From NCBI RefSeq assembly GCF_004337985.1, contig NW_021940918.1, positions 310,001 to 374,000 on the forward strand: a DNA stretch of 64,000 bases, given 5' to 3'. This DNA is from Pyricularia pennisetigena (taxonomy: Eukaryota > Ascomycota > Sordariomycetes > Magnaporthales > Pyriculariaceae). Shown here in pieces: positions 33,578 to 45,389 of this stretch; positions within the stretch are counted from its first letter, which is position 1; each line of letters begins with the position of its first letter. The position numbers and the translations under genes are program-made. The notes beneath the pieces were generated by a model that was given only the letters and a program-made list of their open reading frames with translations, ran no database searches and was not told where the DNA came from.

Positions 33578-36120
33578 GTTAGAGGCCGTCCGAACGTCAT
33601 GTAAATCTTGTCGGTAACGAGTAACTATTGGGCTGACGCCGACTGTTGAGTGTCCTCAGAAGTCGGGTTGCAGGCTGCAGCAAGGCCGACATGCAGCTGC
33701 GCGCGGACGTCTGGCCAAGTGTCACGGAGCGAGCGCACACATATTGGAAACAAGGCAGGAAGCTAGCGATCGAAGGGACTTGACCCTGACATGCACAGGC
33801 GCGTCTTTGTGATGCGTCACGACGCGCACAGTTGGGTTCACTCACCTCAGATGTAACAAGGCTCAAGAGACCCCTATGACCCTGGGAGCCAGGAACAAGA
33901 AAAGAAGAAAAGTAAAATAAAACAAAGAATAGAATTGCGAGCCGCACGCACCCCGTGTCGACTACTCCCGTACCCTTTTGGCAGGTAGCTGGGGTGTCGC
34001 AGGCCTCGAAAAGTGACAATCGGCAGCTCGCAAAATCGACGAAGAAGAAAAGACTCGGGGGGCGAGTTCTGCAGTTCGAAACGACGCACGATATGGACGG
34101 GTGAGCGATGGGCTGCAGTCAGGTTGTGCTGTTGAGAGATTGGCAAAAGGAGATTGGGTGGAGAATTGAAAGTCGATTCGAGACCTCGGACGGGGATCAC
34201 ACAGACAGGCAGGTTGGGGGCTAGCTGGCCCAGCGCCTGTCTCTGTAGTGGCTGATGCACGGGAAGAGGAGAGATGGGGGACCCGGCGGGAGGGATTTGC
34301 GATGCAAAATTGAGATACTGAATCTAAAAAAGGAGCAGTACAGAACGGGCGGGGGGGAAAGAGAAGAAAAAAAAAAAAACAAAAAAAAAAACCCAAATTC
34401 AATTGTAGAATGGTAGGGTATCCCGTTGGATGAAAGTTTGAAGAGGAGAAGGCTGAAGATTCTGTGCTGGCCGCCTGCTGAATTGCGAGAGCTCAAGATT
34501 GACAAGCGAGATGATGCCGCACTCGACTTTATTTGTTAAGCCCAGGGAACCAGGACACAACAGGAGAAGGGGCCCTGGACTGGGGATTCTCACTTTGCGG
34601 TCTGGGGTGGGATGGAATCCATCAAATCTATGGTGTGAGTGGGTTTGCAGTGAAATTAATCTAGGTGTGCTAATCTGGGTAGGTAGGAGTAGCTACCCAA
34701 GCTGACGGCTGGCAGACAAGCAGCGGGATATGACGAGGTCACTGCTGTTAGCACACCCCGCTCAACCAACATGGTAACACTTAACGAAAACGACGCGGAA
34801 TTAGGGTCGTTATGCATTGAGTCTCCCCTCCTCCGAGCGACGGCTTGCAGCGATGACCCTACTGTACAGAAAATCCGGCCCGTCGCCGCTGTGAGCCCCG
34901 ACGAAGTGCCCACCCACCAGGCACCCACGGTGCCATACTTGCGTACTTTACTCGCATTCAGTACGTTGGGAGGGGGACTTTACATTAACCTACCCGAGAT
35001 ACCTTTTGCTCCTTTTCCTATTCTAACTCACCCAGATAAAGGGTACATTGAGACAACTGAACCGTGCTCGTGTGTGCTCATTTGGGTCTAGACTGAATCA
35101 TCCACGTAACTGAAAAATAAAATAAATAAAAAAACCAAGCTTGGTTCGCCGTTTATTCATCTTTGTGCAAGCCGGCCCCTAGTCACGGCGCCTGCCAAAA
35201 TCATCACCAAACCTAGACTCCACTCATCTCTACCCGGTCCCACTGGCTGGCTGTTCTCCTACGCTACGCGGTCTGCGCCCAATCGCTACCTATTTATTAG
35301 CACGGGCAATGGCGCTGGGCTTGGAACTGTTGTAGTACGGTAGTGTCCTACCCGTAAACGGATGGCTTTCGATTGGCTTTTTGTGGAGGGGCGCCCATTT
35401 GCTTTCCTGGTCGATCTTAGCGACGCTGCAAACTTGGAGGCGGAAAAACCCGTCGACAAAAAAATATCCCCATCATCCAACCTCCGAGCATTCATTCATA
35501 ACTTCACAAAGTAACAACCCTCAGTCCACAGGCATCTACGAAAGGAGCAGTACAGGACGTTGGTAAGGGGTGGGCCAGCCGAACAAGGACAGGACCTGGA
35601 CTGTCAGGGGTACGAGGAAAATGTCCCAGCGGCTAGGTACAAATGTGATTGAAAGGGGCCGCAGCCAATTCAGTGAGAATAAAAAGTAGAATTGGTCCAT
35701 GCATGCAGTACAAAGGTGCGGGCAGGCTCCACTTCCCTTGGCATTTACTCTGCGACTCGCGTTGATTGGCGCCTTAGTCTCAAGTTTTGCCGCCGCGCGC
35801 TGTTCAGACCAGGATCAGGATTCTCCAATCATCAATCAGATGGGATGCTGCTGCACGGGTCCACCTGGTTACTGAACTCCGCTTTTCTCCAAAAATTGGC
35901 AACGACTCCTCACTCTGTTGAATCATCATCGGATTGCATTCAAAAAAGTGATGGCTGGGTACTTTTGACCATATCTCATCAGTCAAAGTTCCTGCTTAGG
36001 ACATCATTTATCATCTACTTGACTTGAATCATTCACTCTGCCCAGCCTCGCCTTTTTTTTAATTTTTTTATTTTTTTTATTTTTTACAGACTATATACAA
36101 CCGTCTATCATTCCTAAAGC
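33578..36120. other. 2.5-kb intergenic region, no gene seen
   Basis: This spacer lies between two minus-strand genes. It holds the PSR1-like promoter and the 3' region of ADE13. Features are A-rich sequence at 34364-34391, an inverted TGGGTAGGTAGG / CTACCCA element at 34677-34699, and a T/A tract at 36052-36086. No gene is supported. Confidence 0.5.
36052..36086 (+). repeat. T-rich simple sequence
   Basis: Runs of T interrupted by single or double A, just downstream of the ADE13 stop codon; probably 3' untranslated sequence. Confidence 0.8.
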
Positions 36121-37647
36121 CTATACAGAAAGCTCCGCAGTGGCTGCAGATGCTATATGTTCTTTGTAGGGTGCCAACGCCTTCTCCACAGTTCCGTCAG
36201 GACCACAATACCGCTCGACAATAGATTGCGAGCAGCCAGTGAAAAGTGCAGGGTCGAGCATGGCATCAAGCTCGGCATGCACAGGCTTGAAATACTCGGT
36301 GTTCTTGATCCTCTCCAGCAGATCGTTGCTCTTGCCCTCCATCTTGACCGCGTGCGACGCTTGATGAGACAAGACCCTGATCTCTTCGTGGCATTCCTGT
36401 CGCGATGCGCCTTGTGCAACCATCTTCATGATGATGTTCTCGGTTGCCATGAATGGAAGCTCCTGCATAACACGGCTGCGGACAGTGGCAGGGTAGACAA
36501 CCAGGCCGTCGGTCACGTTGTCGAGCGAGATCAGAATAGCGTCGGCGAGGAGGAACATCTCGGGAATGTCAATGCGACGGATGGCTGAGTCGTCCAGTGT
36601 GCGCTCCATCATCTGCACCTCGAAAGTCTTGGTGAAGTTGACAGATAGCGTGGAAAGTTTGCGCCCGAGACTGGTGATGCGTTCGCTGCGCATTGGGTTC
36701 CTCTGCAGACAGCTATGTTAGCACTGCTTCCATCGGCGAAAATACGCATACGGGCAGATATGCTTGCTTACCTTGTACGCCATTGCTGATGATCCGATCT
36801 GGCCCGCCTCGAAAGGCTCCTCAATCTCCTTCCAGTTGGCCAGATGCCTGATGTCCAGGCTGATGCGCTCGGCCGTGGCGCCAAAAGCAGAAAGTGCGTT
36901 TGCGACACGCAGGTCGACCTTCCTGGTGTAAGTCTGCGTCGAGATGTCATAGACACCCTGGAAGCCGAGCTTCTTGCAAAGTATTTCATTGAGCTTGTTG
37001 ACTTTCACCTCATCTCCCTGGAAGAGCTCCATGAAGGATGCTTTGGTTCCCGTCGTTCCTTGGATACCGCGCAACTTGAGGGCTGAGAGAACGTGCTCTA
37101 TATCCTCCAGATCCATGACTAGCTCTTGGATCCATTGGCACACCCGCTTGCCCACTGTGATGAGCTGAGCTGGCTGAAGGTGAGTGTAGCCGAGAGTCGG
37201 GAGGTCCTTATACTTGAGGGCGAACTTTTGGAGATTGCTGATGACCTTGGCCAACTTGGGCAGAAGCAGCTCAAGACCCTTCTTGATGAAGATGAGCTCT
37301 GCGTTGTCAGTCACATAGCACGATGTGGCACCCAGATGGATGATACCGGCCGCTCCTGGAGCTTCCTTTCCGTATGCGTGGACCGCAGCCATGACATCAT
37401 GGCGACGGATCTTCTCCTCAGCCTTGATCACCTCAAAGGCCTCGTCTGTTACATGGGCGTGGGCCTTCAGCTCATCAATCTTTTCCTGGGTAACTTGGGG
37501 CAGGCCAAGTTCGTGTTCGGCCTCAGCGAGATGGATCCAGAGTTTCCGCCAGGTGTTGTTGCGGCTTCGAGGGGAGAACAGTGTGAGCATCTCCCGGCTG
37601 GCGTATCTCATACCCAGCGGGGTCTGGTAACTGTCATAGTCGGGCAT
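36121..37647 (-). CDS. ADE13: Adenylosuccinate lyase (ADE13)
   Basis: Two exons (36772-37647, 36121-36702) give 485 residues, the size of yeast Ade13. The enzyme cleaves SAICAR to AICAR, and adenylosuccinate to AMP, each time releasing fumarate, in purine biosynthesis. The fumarase/aspartase superfamily signature GSSAMAYKRNPMRSE is intact once the single 69-bp intron, which falls between Lys292 and Arg293 inside it, is removed. Other blocks are KIRRHDVMAAVHAYG, IHLGATSCYVTDNAEL (catalytic-region His) and YTHLQPAQLITVGKR. The start is the ATG giving MPDYDSYQTPLGMRYAS, which matches the family. The frame is open for 27 codons upstream but that stretch looks like leader. Its start faces SBH1 across 577 bp. 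Confidence 0.97.
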
Positions 37648-38224
37648 TTTGTCTGGTAGAGACTGTTCGGTTGCGAACAAGAGACAAGTAGAATTGAGGG
37701 CAAGGATATGTAAGACTCGAAGCCTCAAATAGAATTTGTGCTCGTGATGTCAATCCAGAAATGAAGTCAAGTTTTATGACTAAACATCAGATTCTTGGAC
37801 CATATAGAAGACGAAAAAAAGCAATCCTCACTGGATACAAATCAAGGCGCATTCAGGAGGGTTGACTATTTTTCTGCCGTCAACATTTTGGCGGGGGAGG
37901 GGGCTATGATAGTCGCAAAGGGACTTTTTCACCCGGGCGGTGAAATCGCATTTACAGAGTGGGTCTTTATTAAGTGGGGACACTCCATCGCGCCGAATTA
38001 ATCGAGCTACCGAGGGCCTTGGAAAAGGTACGTACCAAGGGGTAGTAGGTTCAATCGTGTCCTCAATTCTGCGGATTAATTGATCAATCCTATCCGACGG
38101 CAAAGTACGCGACGTCCTTTCTAGGCATTCATCTCAACAACCTCCATACTACTCCGCCGTTACACTGGTTGTTCGCTTCTTGATATTCTCTCACTTTAAT
38201 ATCTCCGCTTACATATCAATCGAA
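37648..38224. other. Divergent promoter region ADE13 / SBH1
   Basis: 577 bp separate the two start codons, so both promoters must share it. No gene and no clearly recognisable operator are seen. Confidence 0.6.
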
Positions 38225-38880
38225 ATGGTTAGTCAAGCTTGATCTGCTGCAGTCACGGCAGCAGTGCCAACACCAGCAACCTCGGGCACCCTTGTAGAAA
38301 CACCTCGTTCCGACAGTGTCCTAACGCGCTCATCCTGCTTTCTAGTCTTCCCCCAGAGCCTCCTCGCCGGCCAACGCCCCGGCCGCCGCAACTGGCGCTA
38401 GCGTCAACCGTCCCTCGTCGCCGACACCTCCCGGTGGTGCCCGTACCGCCATCCGCCGCAGGGCGGCCGCAGACCAGAAGGAGAAGATCGCTAATGCCCG
38501 GCCAAGCAGCACCCGCGCTGCCGGCGCTGGCGGCAGCAGCAGCACGATGTTGAGTACGTTAATTTCCCATGCCGCTGTGGTTGCCGCACACGAGGCGCCT
38601 CTGAGTATGATATGGGAAATAGGGGGATAACAGAAATGCTGACTGAGTCTTTGCGATACAAAACAGGGCTTTACACTGATGAGTCGCCCGGTCTGAAGGT
38701 CGACCCTGTCGTTGTTCTCGTGCTTTCTCTGGTGTTTATTTTCAGCGTTGTTGCTCTTCACAGTAAGACCTCGATTAACATGATTTTTACTCGACGATGC
38801 GCTTGGGGGACGCTACTAACCTACGGTTCTTACCACAATCACCAGTTATCGCCAAGATCACGCGCAAATTCTCTAGCTAG
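38225..38880 (+). CDS. SBH1: SEC61-beta translocon subunit (SBH1)
   Basis: Four exons (38225-38227, 38346-38553, 38667-38762, 38846-38880) give 113 residues. Sec61-beta is the small tail-anchored subunit of the ER protein-translocation channel. The N-terminal part is Ala/Ser/Pro-rich (SSPRASSPANAPAA). It has the conserved GGARTAIRRRAAADQKEK, and then LYTDESPGLKVDPVVVLVLS leads into the single membrane segment (VVVLVLSLVFIFSVVALH). It ends with a short lumenal tail IAKITRKFSS. The first coding exon is exactly the three bases ATG, so the protein begins Met-Ser only after a 118-bp intron. All joins preserve phase and the family sequence. The stop codon sits inside an 18-bp perfect palindrome. 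Confidence 0.95.
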
Positions 38881-38885
38881 AGAAT
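38868..38885. repeat. 18-bp perfect palindrome over the SBH1 stop codon
   Basis: ATTCTCTAG and its exact reverse complement CTAGAGAAT lie back to back, centred on the last codons of SBH1 (TAG stop at 38878-38880). Confidence 0.9.
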
Positions 38886-40234
38886 CAACTAATCGGATTG
38901 GTAGTTTGGGGGCGGAGTTAAGATACGCAATGGTTGGGTTCGTAGCGAGGCCGCGTGGGCTTACATCTAGGCACCCGTCAAGTGCATTGCGATGGTTAAC
39001 TGAACAGCACCAATGGCGGAGGCGTTTGCAACGCCAGACATGTCGTCCAGAATGCTCGTTTCCATGTTTCTGGATGCCGGTGGCAGGCAGTGGGAGAAAT
39101 GATTCATCTCAGGGCTTGCATTTTTGGGCATCAGCTGCGGTAACTCGATTTGGTCTTGTTTAGGGTCTTTTTTTTTCGGCGAAATTATTATGTACAAAAT
39201 ACTCGGTCTACATAAGCGTCTTATTTGGGCGGAACAGGCTTTGGTAGGAGTGGATATTCATGATGTGAACCGTCTGCCTCCTTAGCAGGTGAACAGCGCC
39301 CAATTGCTTGAAGCGAATTCCTGGTCTGGCTCATGCCAATATTTCTACTTACCTATATACCATACCAGTCCTGCATTATATACCTCAACTATGTGTCAAG
39401 GTGTCAAATATAGCTCGGGTAAACGGTCCCAATAGAGCACTACCAATCCGGTGCTGTGCTGTTGGAAGTGGGTGTTCGTGTGTTTTGTACTGGCTTTCTC
39501 ACCAGTTGTCTCGCGCTCATTATTCGTTGGAGAACCGCTATGGCTCCTAATGTCCACCCCACGTTGCGGGGGGGTTAGCGACAACCACAGCCAACTACAG
39601 TCCGTATGCATTAATTACTGTACTGTGCTGATACGTACAGTACCACAAGCAATGAAATCGGTACGCACAGGCGACCCTAACAGCTTAACGATTGTCAGGT
39701 CCCTGATTTGATTTGCCAGAAGAAGCATCTTTGCGTCATCGCTTGGCTTGAGTAAATAAAGGCTACCCACCGTGGCTTGCAGGCATCCAATGTTGGCAAC
39801 AGACCCTTGGAATCATGGGATGAACATATCTCTCATTCATCTGTCTCAGTACAGAAATTGTTATCTTCACCCTCATTAGCATCACGTTGAAAACGACGAT
39901 AGTGACGCTGTTCTAGTTGCGCGTCTAACCAGTCATAGTGAGCACTGCCACACAAATACGCGTCGTCATTAATACCTATTGGTCCGTGATTACTGTCGCC
40001 AAGGTCTCCCAACGACTCCCTCCCTTTGCGTATAAACCCACCACGATCAGATACGATAGTTGCCTAAGATTGGGTTTAAGGATATTCCTAGTCTTGCCTT
40101 GCGTGGGGAGTTTTTTTTTTTTCCTATTTTTTGACCGCATTAGCATGTATCTGCCTTGATTCGATACACTCTCGACTAGCCTACCCTACCATCTAGTCAT
40201 CGCTTCTACGTTGCCAGGGAGTGCGCACTTCATC
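38881..40234. other. Intergenic region, no gene seen
   Basis: About 1.35 kb between SBH1 and the glycosyltransferase, both plus strand. Only short ORFs are present. It presumably contains the glycosyltransferase promoter and 5' leader. Confidence 0.5.
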
Positions 40235-43200
40235 ATGCCTCTCCAAGAGGGCAAACAGTCGTCGTCGGTTCAGGGAGATGGAGATGCTTCGCTGATCAAT
40301 TCAAGACGCTTGGTTGATGTTGGTGACTCGGCAGCCACGGATGCGCCTCCTGCGTATAGCGAACACCATGATCAGTTCCAGCTGAGCCAGGCTGGGTTTG
40401 CTGCAGGCGCCGCTGTGACCGGTAAATGACGACTTTTTATTTTTATTTTTACCTTGAAGGCTATTCTGTAGCATGATAGAGCTATCAACAGTGGTGTATG
40501 GGATGGTTTTGTGGCTAACCAGCCCACGCTCTGGGTCGTTCCAACTCCAGACGATGGCCGGGTCAACATCAACATCAATCAGACGAGCTCCAGGTTTACG
40601 GACTTGCTCATCCCTGCCCTGAGAACTCAGACTCTACCCCGGGAAAAAATCACGGATCTCCCACCATCATATATCCCCCCAAGTTTGGGCGGCCTACCTG
40701 GCCAAGCCCCACCACCAAAGCTCAATGTCGTCGTGCAGATCGTCGGCTCTCGAGGCGACGTGCAGCCGTTCGTGGCTCTGGGAAAGGTCCTCAAAGACAC
40801 CTACGGCCACCGCGTGCGTATAGCCACGCACCCTACATTCAAAAGCTTTGTTGAGGAGAACGGCCTTGAATTTTTCAGCATCGGTGGGGACCCGGCTGAG
40901 CTGATGGCCTTTATGGTCAAGCATCCTGGACTGATGGTACCATTTCAGGCCATCAAGGACGGTGAAGTCAAAAAGCGCAGGATGGGAATCGAGGAGATAT
41001 TGCTCGGCTGCTGGCGCTCCTGCATTGAAGCTGGAGACGGCTCCGGACCGCCGCCACAGATGCATAAACGGAACGAGCCCCTGGATGAGAGGTTTTTTGT
41101 TGGGTCTGAGGGGCAAAAACCGTTTGTTGCGGACGCCATCATTGCAAACCCTCCCAGCTTTGCTCATATCCATATTGCCGAGAAGCTGGGAATCCCGCTG
41201 CACATGATGTTCACGTATGTGCTAGTTTTTTTTAACCCCATCTCGCTCGCTTCTCCCGTTTTCCCCAACGACGTCGTTTTTTGTTCAACCAAAACCCTGC
41301 GAGGAGCTAACAAGAATTCAGAATGCCTTGGTCACCTACCAAAGCCTTCCCTCACCCTTTGGCCAACATTCAGTCCAGCAATGCTACCGAGGTCATGACC
41401 AACTATGTTTCGTACACCCTCGTTGAAATGATGACCTGGCAGGGACTCGGTGACGTTATCAACAGGTTTCGCCTGAAAACTTTGGATCTGGAACCTCTTT
41501 CACTGATATGGGCGCCTGGACTTCTTTCGAGGCTCAGAATACCAACCACGTACTGCTGGTAAGTATATGTCACCAACTTGTACGTCAGTGCATCGGGCGG
41601 GTATCATAGAGCCGGCTGACTATATACTCCACAGGTCCCCTGCGCTGATTCCCAAGCCAAATGATTGGAACCCTGAAATCTCCATTTCTGGCTTCTTCTT
41701 CCTTAATCTTGCGTCCTCTTATACGCCTGAGCCCGACCTGGCCGCCTTTTTGGCGGACGGACCCCCTCCTGTTTATATAGGGTTTGGATCCATCGTGGTG
41801 GACGACCCTAATGCTTTAACGAAGATGATATTCGAAGCTGTGACAAAAACTGGCGTCAGGGCTTTAGTATCCAAAGGATGGGGTGGTATTGGGGCCGACT
41901 CTATTGGAATTCCTGATGGCGTTTTTATGCTGGGCAACTGCCCGCATGACTGGCTCTTCCAGCATGTTTCGTGCGTGGTACACCATGGTGGCGCCGGTAA
42001 GCAAATGAACAGATCAACTTCCTACAAGGCCTCAATCAGCAGAATAACTAATAAAATGCGGGGTGTTCAGGAACTACCGCGGCTGGTATCAAGCTGGGCA
42101 AGCCAACCGTTGTGGTTCCCTTCTTTGGGGATCAACCATTCTGGGGCTCGATGATTGCGAGGGCCGGAGCTGGCCCTGAGCCAGTTCCTTACAAGAAGTT
42201 GGATGCCGAATCACTAGCTGCTGCTATTCGCAAAGCGCTGGAGCCTGCGACACTGGCAAAAGCCAAGGAGCTTGGTGAAAAAATTCGAGAAGAGCAAGGC
42301 TGTGATGTTGGTGGCAAGAGCTTTCACGATTTTCTGGATATCGATGGCTTAAGATGCTCCTTGGCGCCCAGCCGTGTAGCTGTGTGGAGGGTTCGTCGCT
42401 CAAAAGTCAAGCTGAGCGCACTTGCTGCTGCTGTCCTCTTGGAGAAGAACATGCTCGAGCAGTCCGATTTGAAGCTGTGAGTCCGAGCCTACGAATATCT
42501 CAAGATTGAACGATTACCACTGACACCTTGTAAACACCAGATACCACGCCAAGGAGTACACCACCGAGGGTCAACCATGGGATCCCATCTCGGCAGTTAC
42601 TGCTGCACTTATTGGTGACGTTGGCACGATCGCAATGACCATTTCCGATGTACCTCGGGAGCTTTTCAAAAGTAGGAAAAAGGTACCCAGCACGCCTGGA
42701 ACGCCGTCCGCAGATGGCAAACCACAGGGCGACGCTGCTTCCATTGCAACATCTACAACAGCTGTAGCCAGCTCGGCATCTACAAGCGCTGTCTCTATTC
42801 CAAACCTCACCGTGAGTGGCACGGAGCATGTGAAGAAAGGAACTGCTTCCGAAGAGAATATGAGTGGTTCAGGTGCAAGGTCCCCCGGCTCGCCACAATC
42901 GGCAACCCCAGCTCGTACCCCTGAAGGCCAAGGCCGAAACAACCCTGGTCAAGAGTCCAACCGCACGGGGAGTCAGTCTCCAGGTGTGACGGTGCAGACA
43001 GCCATCGACACTGGAAAGGGGGTGGTGCGGATTGTTGACGCCGGCTTCAAGACACCGATGAACTTCTGTCTTGGTCTGGCCCGTGGCTTCAGGAATGCGC
43101 CCAGACTCTACAACGATGACAGTGTTCGCGCACCCGAGAGAGTCACCGACCTGGGCTCAGGGTTAAAAGTCGCTGGCAAGGAGTTTGGCCTCGGATTGTA

Positions 43201-44461
43201 CGACGGCATCTCTGGCCTCATCACTCAACCCCTGAAGGGAGCCCAGAAAGAAGGTGGCGTTGGCGCTATCAAGGGTTTCGGCAAGGGAATTGGTGGTATT
43301 GTTCTGAAGCCAGCGGCAGCATTCTGGTCGATACCGGCCTACACAATGCAGGGCGTCAATGCGGAGATCCGTACAATGTGGAGCAAGAGCTGGCAGAACT
43401 ACATCATCGCATCTAGACTTGCCCAAGGCCGGCAAGACCTCGCTAATGCGTCGTACCAAGAGCGTGAAGACATTACTCTTCGGTGGGCTTCCAAGAACGA
43501 GGAATTGAAGGGCTACTTTCAACTCAAACGCAAGTCAAAAGATTCCCAGAGCGGAGCTCTATCCCCTTCGGCAATGGATTCGGCCTCCCCGGGTACAGTC
43601 TCAAGTTCGTCGGTTCCCCCAACTGCTGGACCTTCTACTCTGGCAGAGCCCCCAAAGACAGGCTTCTGGCATACTCGGAAGCTATCTTTTGAGAAGCGCA
43701 AGCAGCTCCATGCTCAAAAAGAAGCGTGGAAAAGGGGACAGGCTGAGGGAGGAGGCGGTCCTTTGACTGCTGCGCCGCCGCAAGCTAGTTTCGAAGATGA
43801 GGAGTTGGAGCGCGCCATCCGTGAGTCTGTCAAACAGACGTCCAATGGAGATCCGGTTGAAGACGTCAGGATCGAGCAGGCAATTCGCCAGAGTGTTAGC
43901 GAGATGCACAGGCTCGAGAATAACAGCGAGAAGGCCAGCATCCTAAGGTATCCCGAGCCGGCGGCGACTGCAGTAGGCGCCCAGTCATCGGAAGACATCA
44001 GCGACGAGCAGTACCAGGCCTTGATTGAGGAAGCCGTACGGCAGAGTCTACAGAGCCACAATACAGCAGGCGGCTACCACAGCAAGGCCTTTGATGATGG
44101 CGGCGACGACGACGAGCAACTTCGACTCGCCATCAAGCAGTCGATGGAGCACGGACAACCTGCTTCCTACGGCGGAGGCGAAACGGACGATGATCTCAAG
44201 CGCGCTCTGTACGAGTCCAAAGCCGCACATAGAGAGCAACAGCACCGAGAAGCGGCTGCCCGGACAGAAGAAGAGGTAGTGTTGGAGTATATCAAGAAAC
44301 AGAGTCTTGCAGAAAGTGAATATGCGCGCAAAGGCAAGGGTGCAGCGGCTGCTACCCCGGTCACTAGGGATGATGATGAGCATGATGAGGATTTAAAGAG
44401 GGCGTTAGAGGAAAGCCTGAAGATGAGTTCGGGGCGGTCAGGTGGCTTCTCTGGGCAGTAA
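40235..44461 (+). CDS. Sterol-glucosyltransferase-like protein with UIM-like C-terminus
   Basis: Six exons (40235-40421, 40551-41214, 41322-41558, 41635-41996, 42071-42476, 42541-44461) give 1258 residues, with phase preserved at every join. Residues ~120-600 form a family-28/UDP-glucosyltransferase (Atg26/UGT80-like): LNVVVQIVGSRGDVQPFVAL at the N-lobe start, FTMPWSPTKAFPHPLAN, the strand VYIGFGSIVV (near 413), and the donor-site motif CVVHHGGAGTTAAG (near 478) followed by FFGDQPFWG. Such enzymes glucosylate sterols at membranes. I see no GRAM or PH domain as in Atg26. Residues ~780-900 hold Gly-rich amphipathic repeats (EFGLGLYDGISGLITQPLKG) that resemble VPS13/ATG2 C-terminal membrane-binding sequence. 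Residues ~1037-1247 carry about seven UIM-like helices (such as ELERAIRESV). Substrate and UIM function are inferred. Confidence 0.9.
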
Positions 44462-44582
44462 GTGGGACCTTTACGGATGAATAGGCAGCATTTTCCAAAT
44501 ACATGACTAGAGAGATCGGTGGGAATACAATCACATATATGATGCCCAAGATGGGATCATCTGAGTTGAACAATGGCCTGGC

Positions 44583-45389
44583 TTATATTTCAACCTCGGC
44601 CTCTACTTCATACGCAGCATCCTCTTCTTCATGTTCACCGCCATCGATACTTTCTCGACAGATCTTCTTTGCGCCCATCTTGTAGATGACCAGCTTATTC
44701 AGCTGAAGATCCTCAGCCCATACGTAGTCCTCAAACTGGTCCAAGATTCCGGTCGCATCTATAACCACTTTGTCCTTGCCGAAACGCTTCCCACCCCCGC
44801 CGCTGCCTCTTCTCGAAGACCGCTGCCCACTCTTGGCGTATATGGTGTTGACCACGGTGGCATGCAGCTTCAGCGGCCGATTTTCAGCCACCATCAGGCC
44901 GGCGTCCTTGAACATGGCGGCCGCACGCTCGCAGAAGGACTGGAGGATGCTTGGCGAGGCTGCCAGCGGGGATTTCAGCGTCGGCTGCGCGTAGAGCACG
45001 GTGGCTTTGGAGGGGTCCTTTTGCATTGCGGAAAGACCACGCAGAGATATCGCCAGACCGGCGCCGCCCGCGTCCACCTCGTCTCCCTTCCCTGCGGCCT
45101 CGGCCAGCATCTCACGCGGCTTCATGATCCTCAACAGCGCAACGGCCCTGGCCAGATCGCCGCCGTTGTTACCGCCGAGCGCCATGACGCCCAGGGTCAG
45201 GTGCAGCGTGCCCAGCGGCCGCACGGCGTCCGGTGGGACCGCATAGCCCGTGGTGACCTCATCTCGGAAGGCGGACAGGGCCCGGGACAGCTGTGTGCGG
45301 ACCGGGGATGCTGGCGACGAGGGCACAAGCGGGATTGCCAGGAAGTGGGTAAGGACGGGTCTGGCGTTTGCGGAGCCGCTCGCCGCCAT
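44583..45389 (-). CDS. AKAP7/ASCC1-type 2H phosphoesterase-like protein
   Basis: This intronless ORF of 268 residues faces the glycosyltransferase tail to tail, with 121 bp between stop codons. It has two H-x-T motifs, HLTLGV (His63, Thr65) and HATVVNT (His176, Thr178). These define 2H phosphoesterases of the AKAP7 / 2'-5' RNA ligase-like type (ASCC1 in animals, which takes part in alkylation repair and transcription coactivation). The N-terminus THFLAIPLVP matches the first strand of that fold, and residues RPLKLHATVVNT match the second active-site strand. A Gly/Arg/Ser-rich insertion (about residues 187-203) and a Glu-rich C-terminus are probably disordered. The actual substrate is unknown. 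The 270-residue plus-strand ORF across the same interval is its mirror image. Confidence 0.85.
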   Translation of the reverse strand: MAASGSANARPVLTHFLAIPLVPSSPASPVRTQLSRALSAFRDEVTTGYAVPPDAVRPLGTLHLTLGVMALGGNNGGDLARAVALLRIMKPREMLAEAAGKGDEVDAGGAGLAISLRGLSAMQKDPSKATVLYAQPTLKSPLAASPSILQSFCERAAAMFKDAGLMVAENRPLKLHATVVNTIYAKSGQRSSRRGSGGGGKRFGKDKVVIDATGILDQFEDYVWAEDLQLNKLVIYKMGAKKICRESIDGGEHEEEDAAYEVEAEVEI

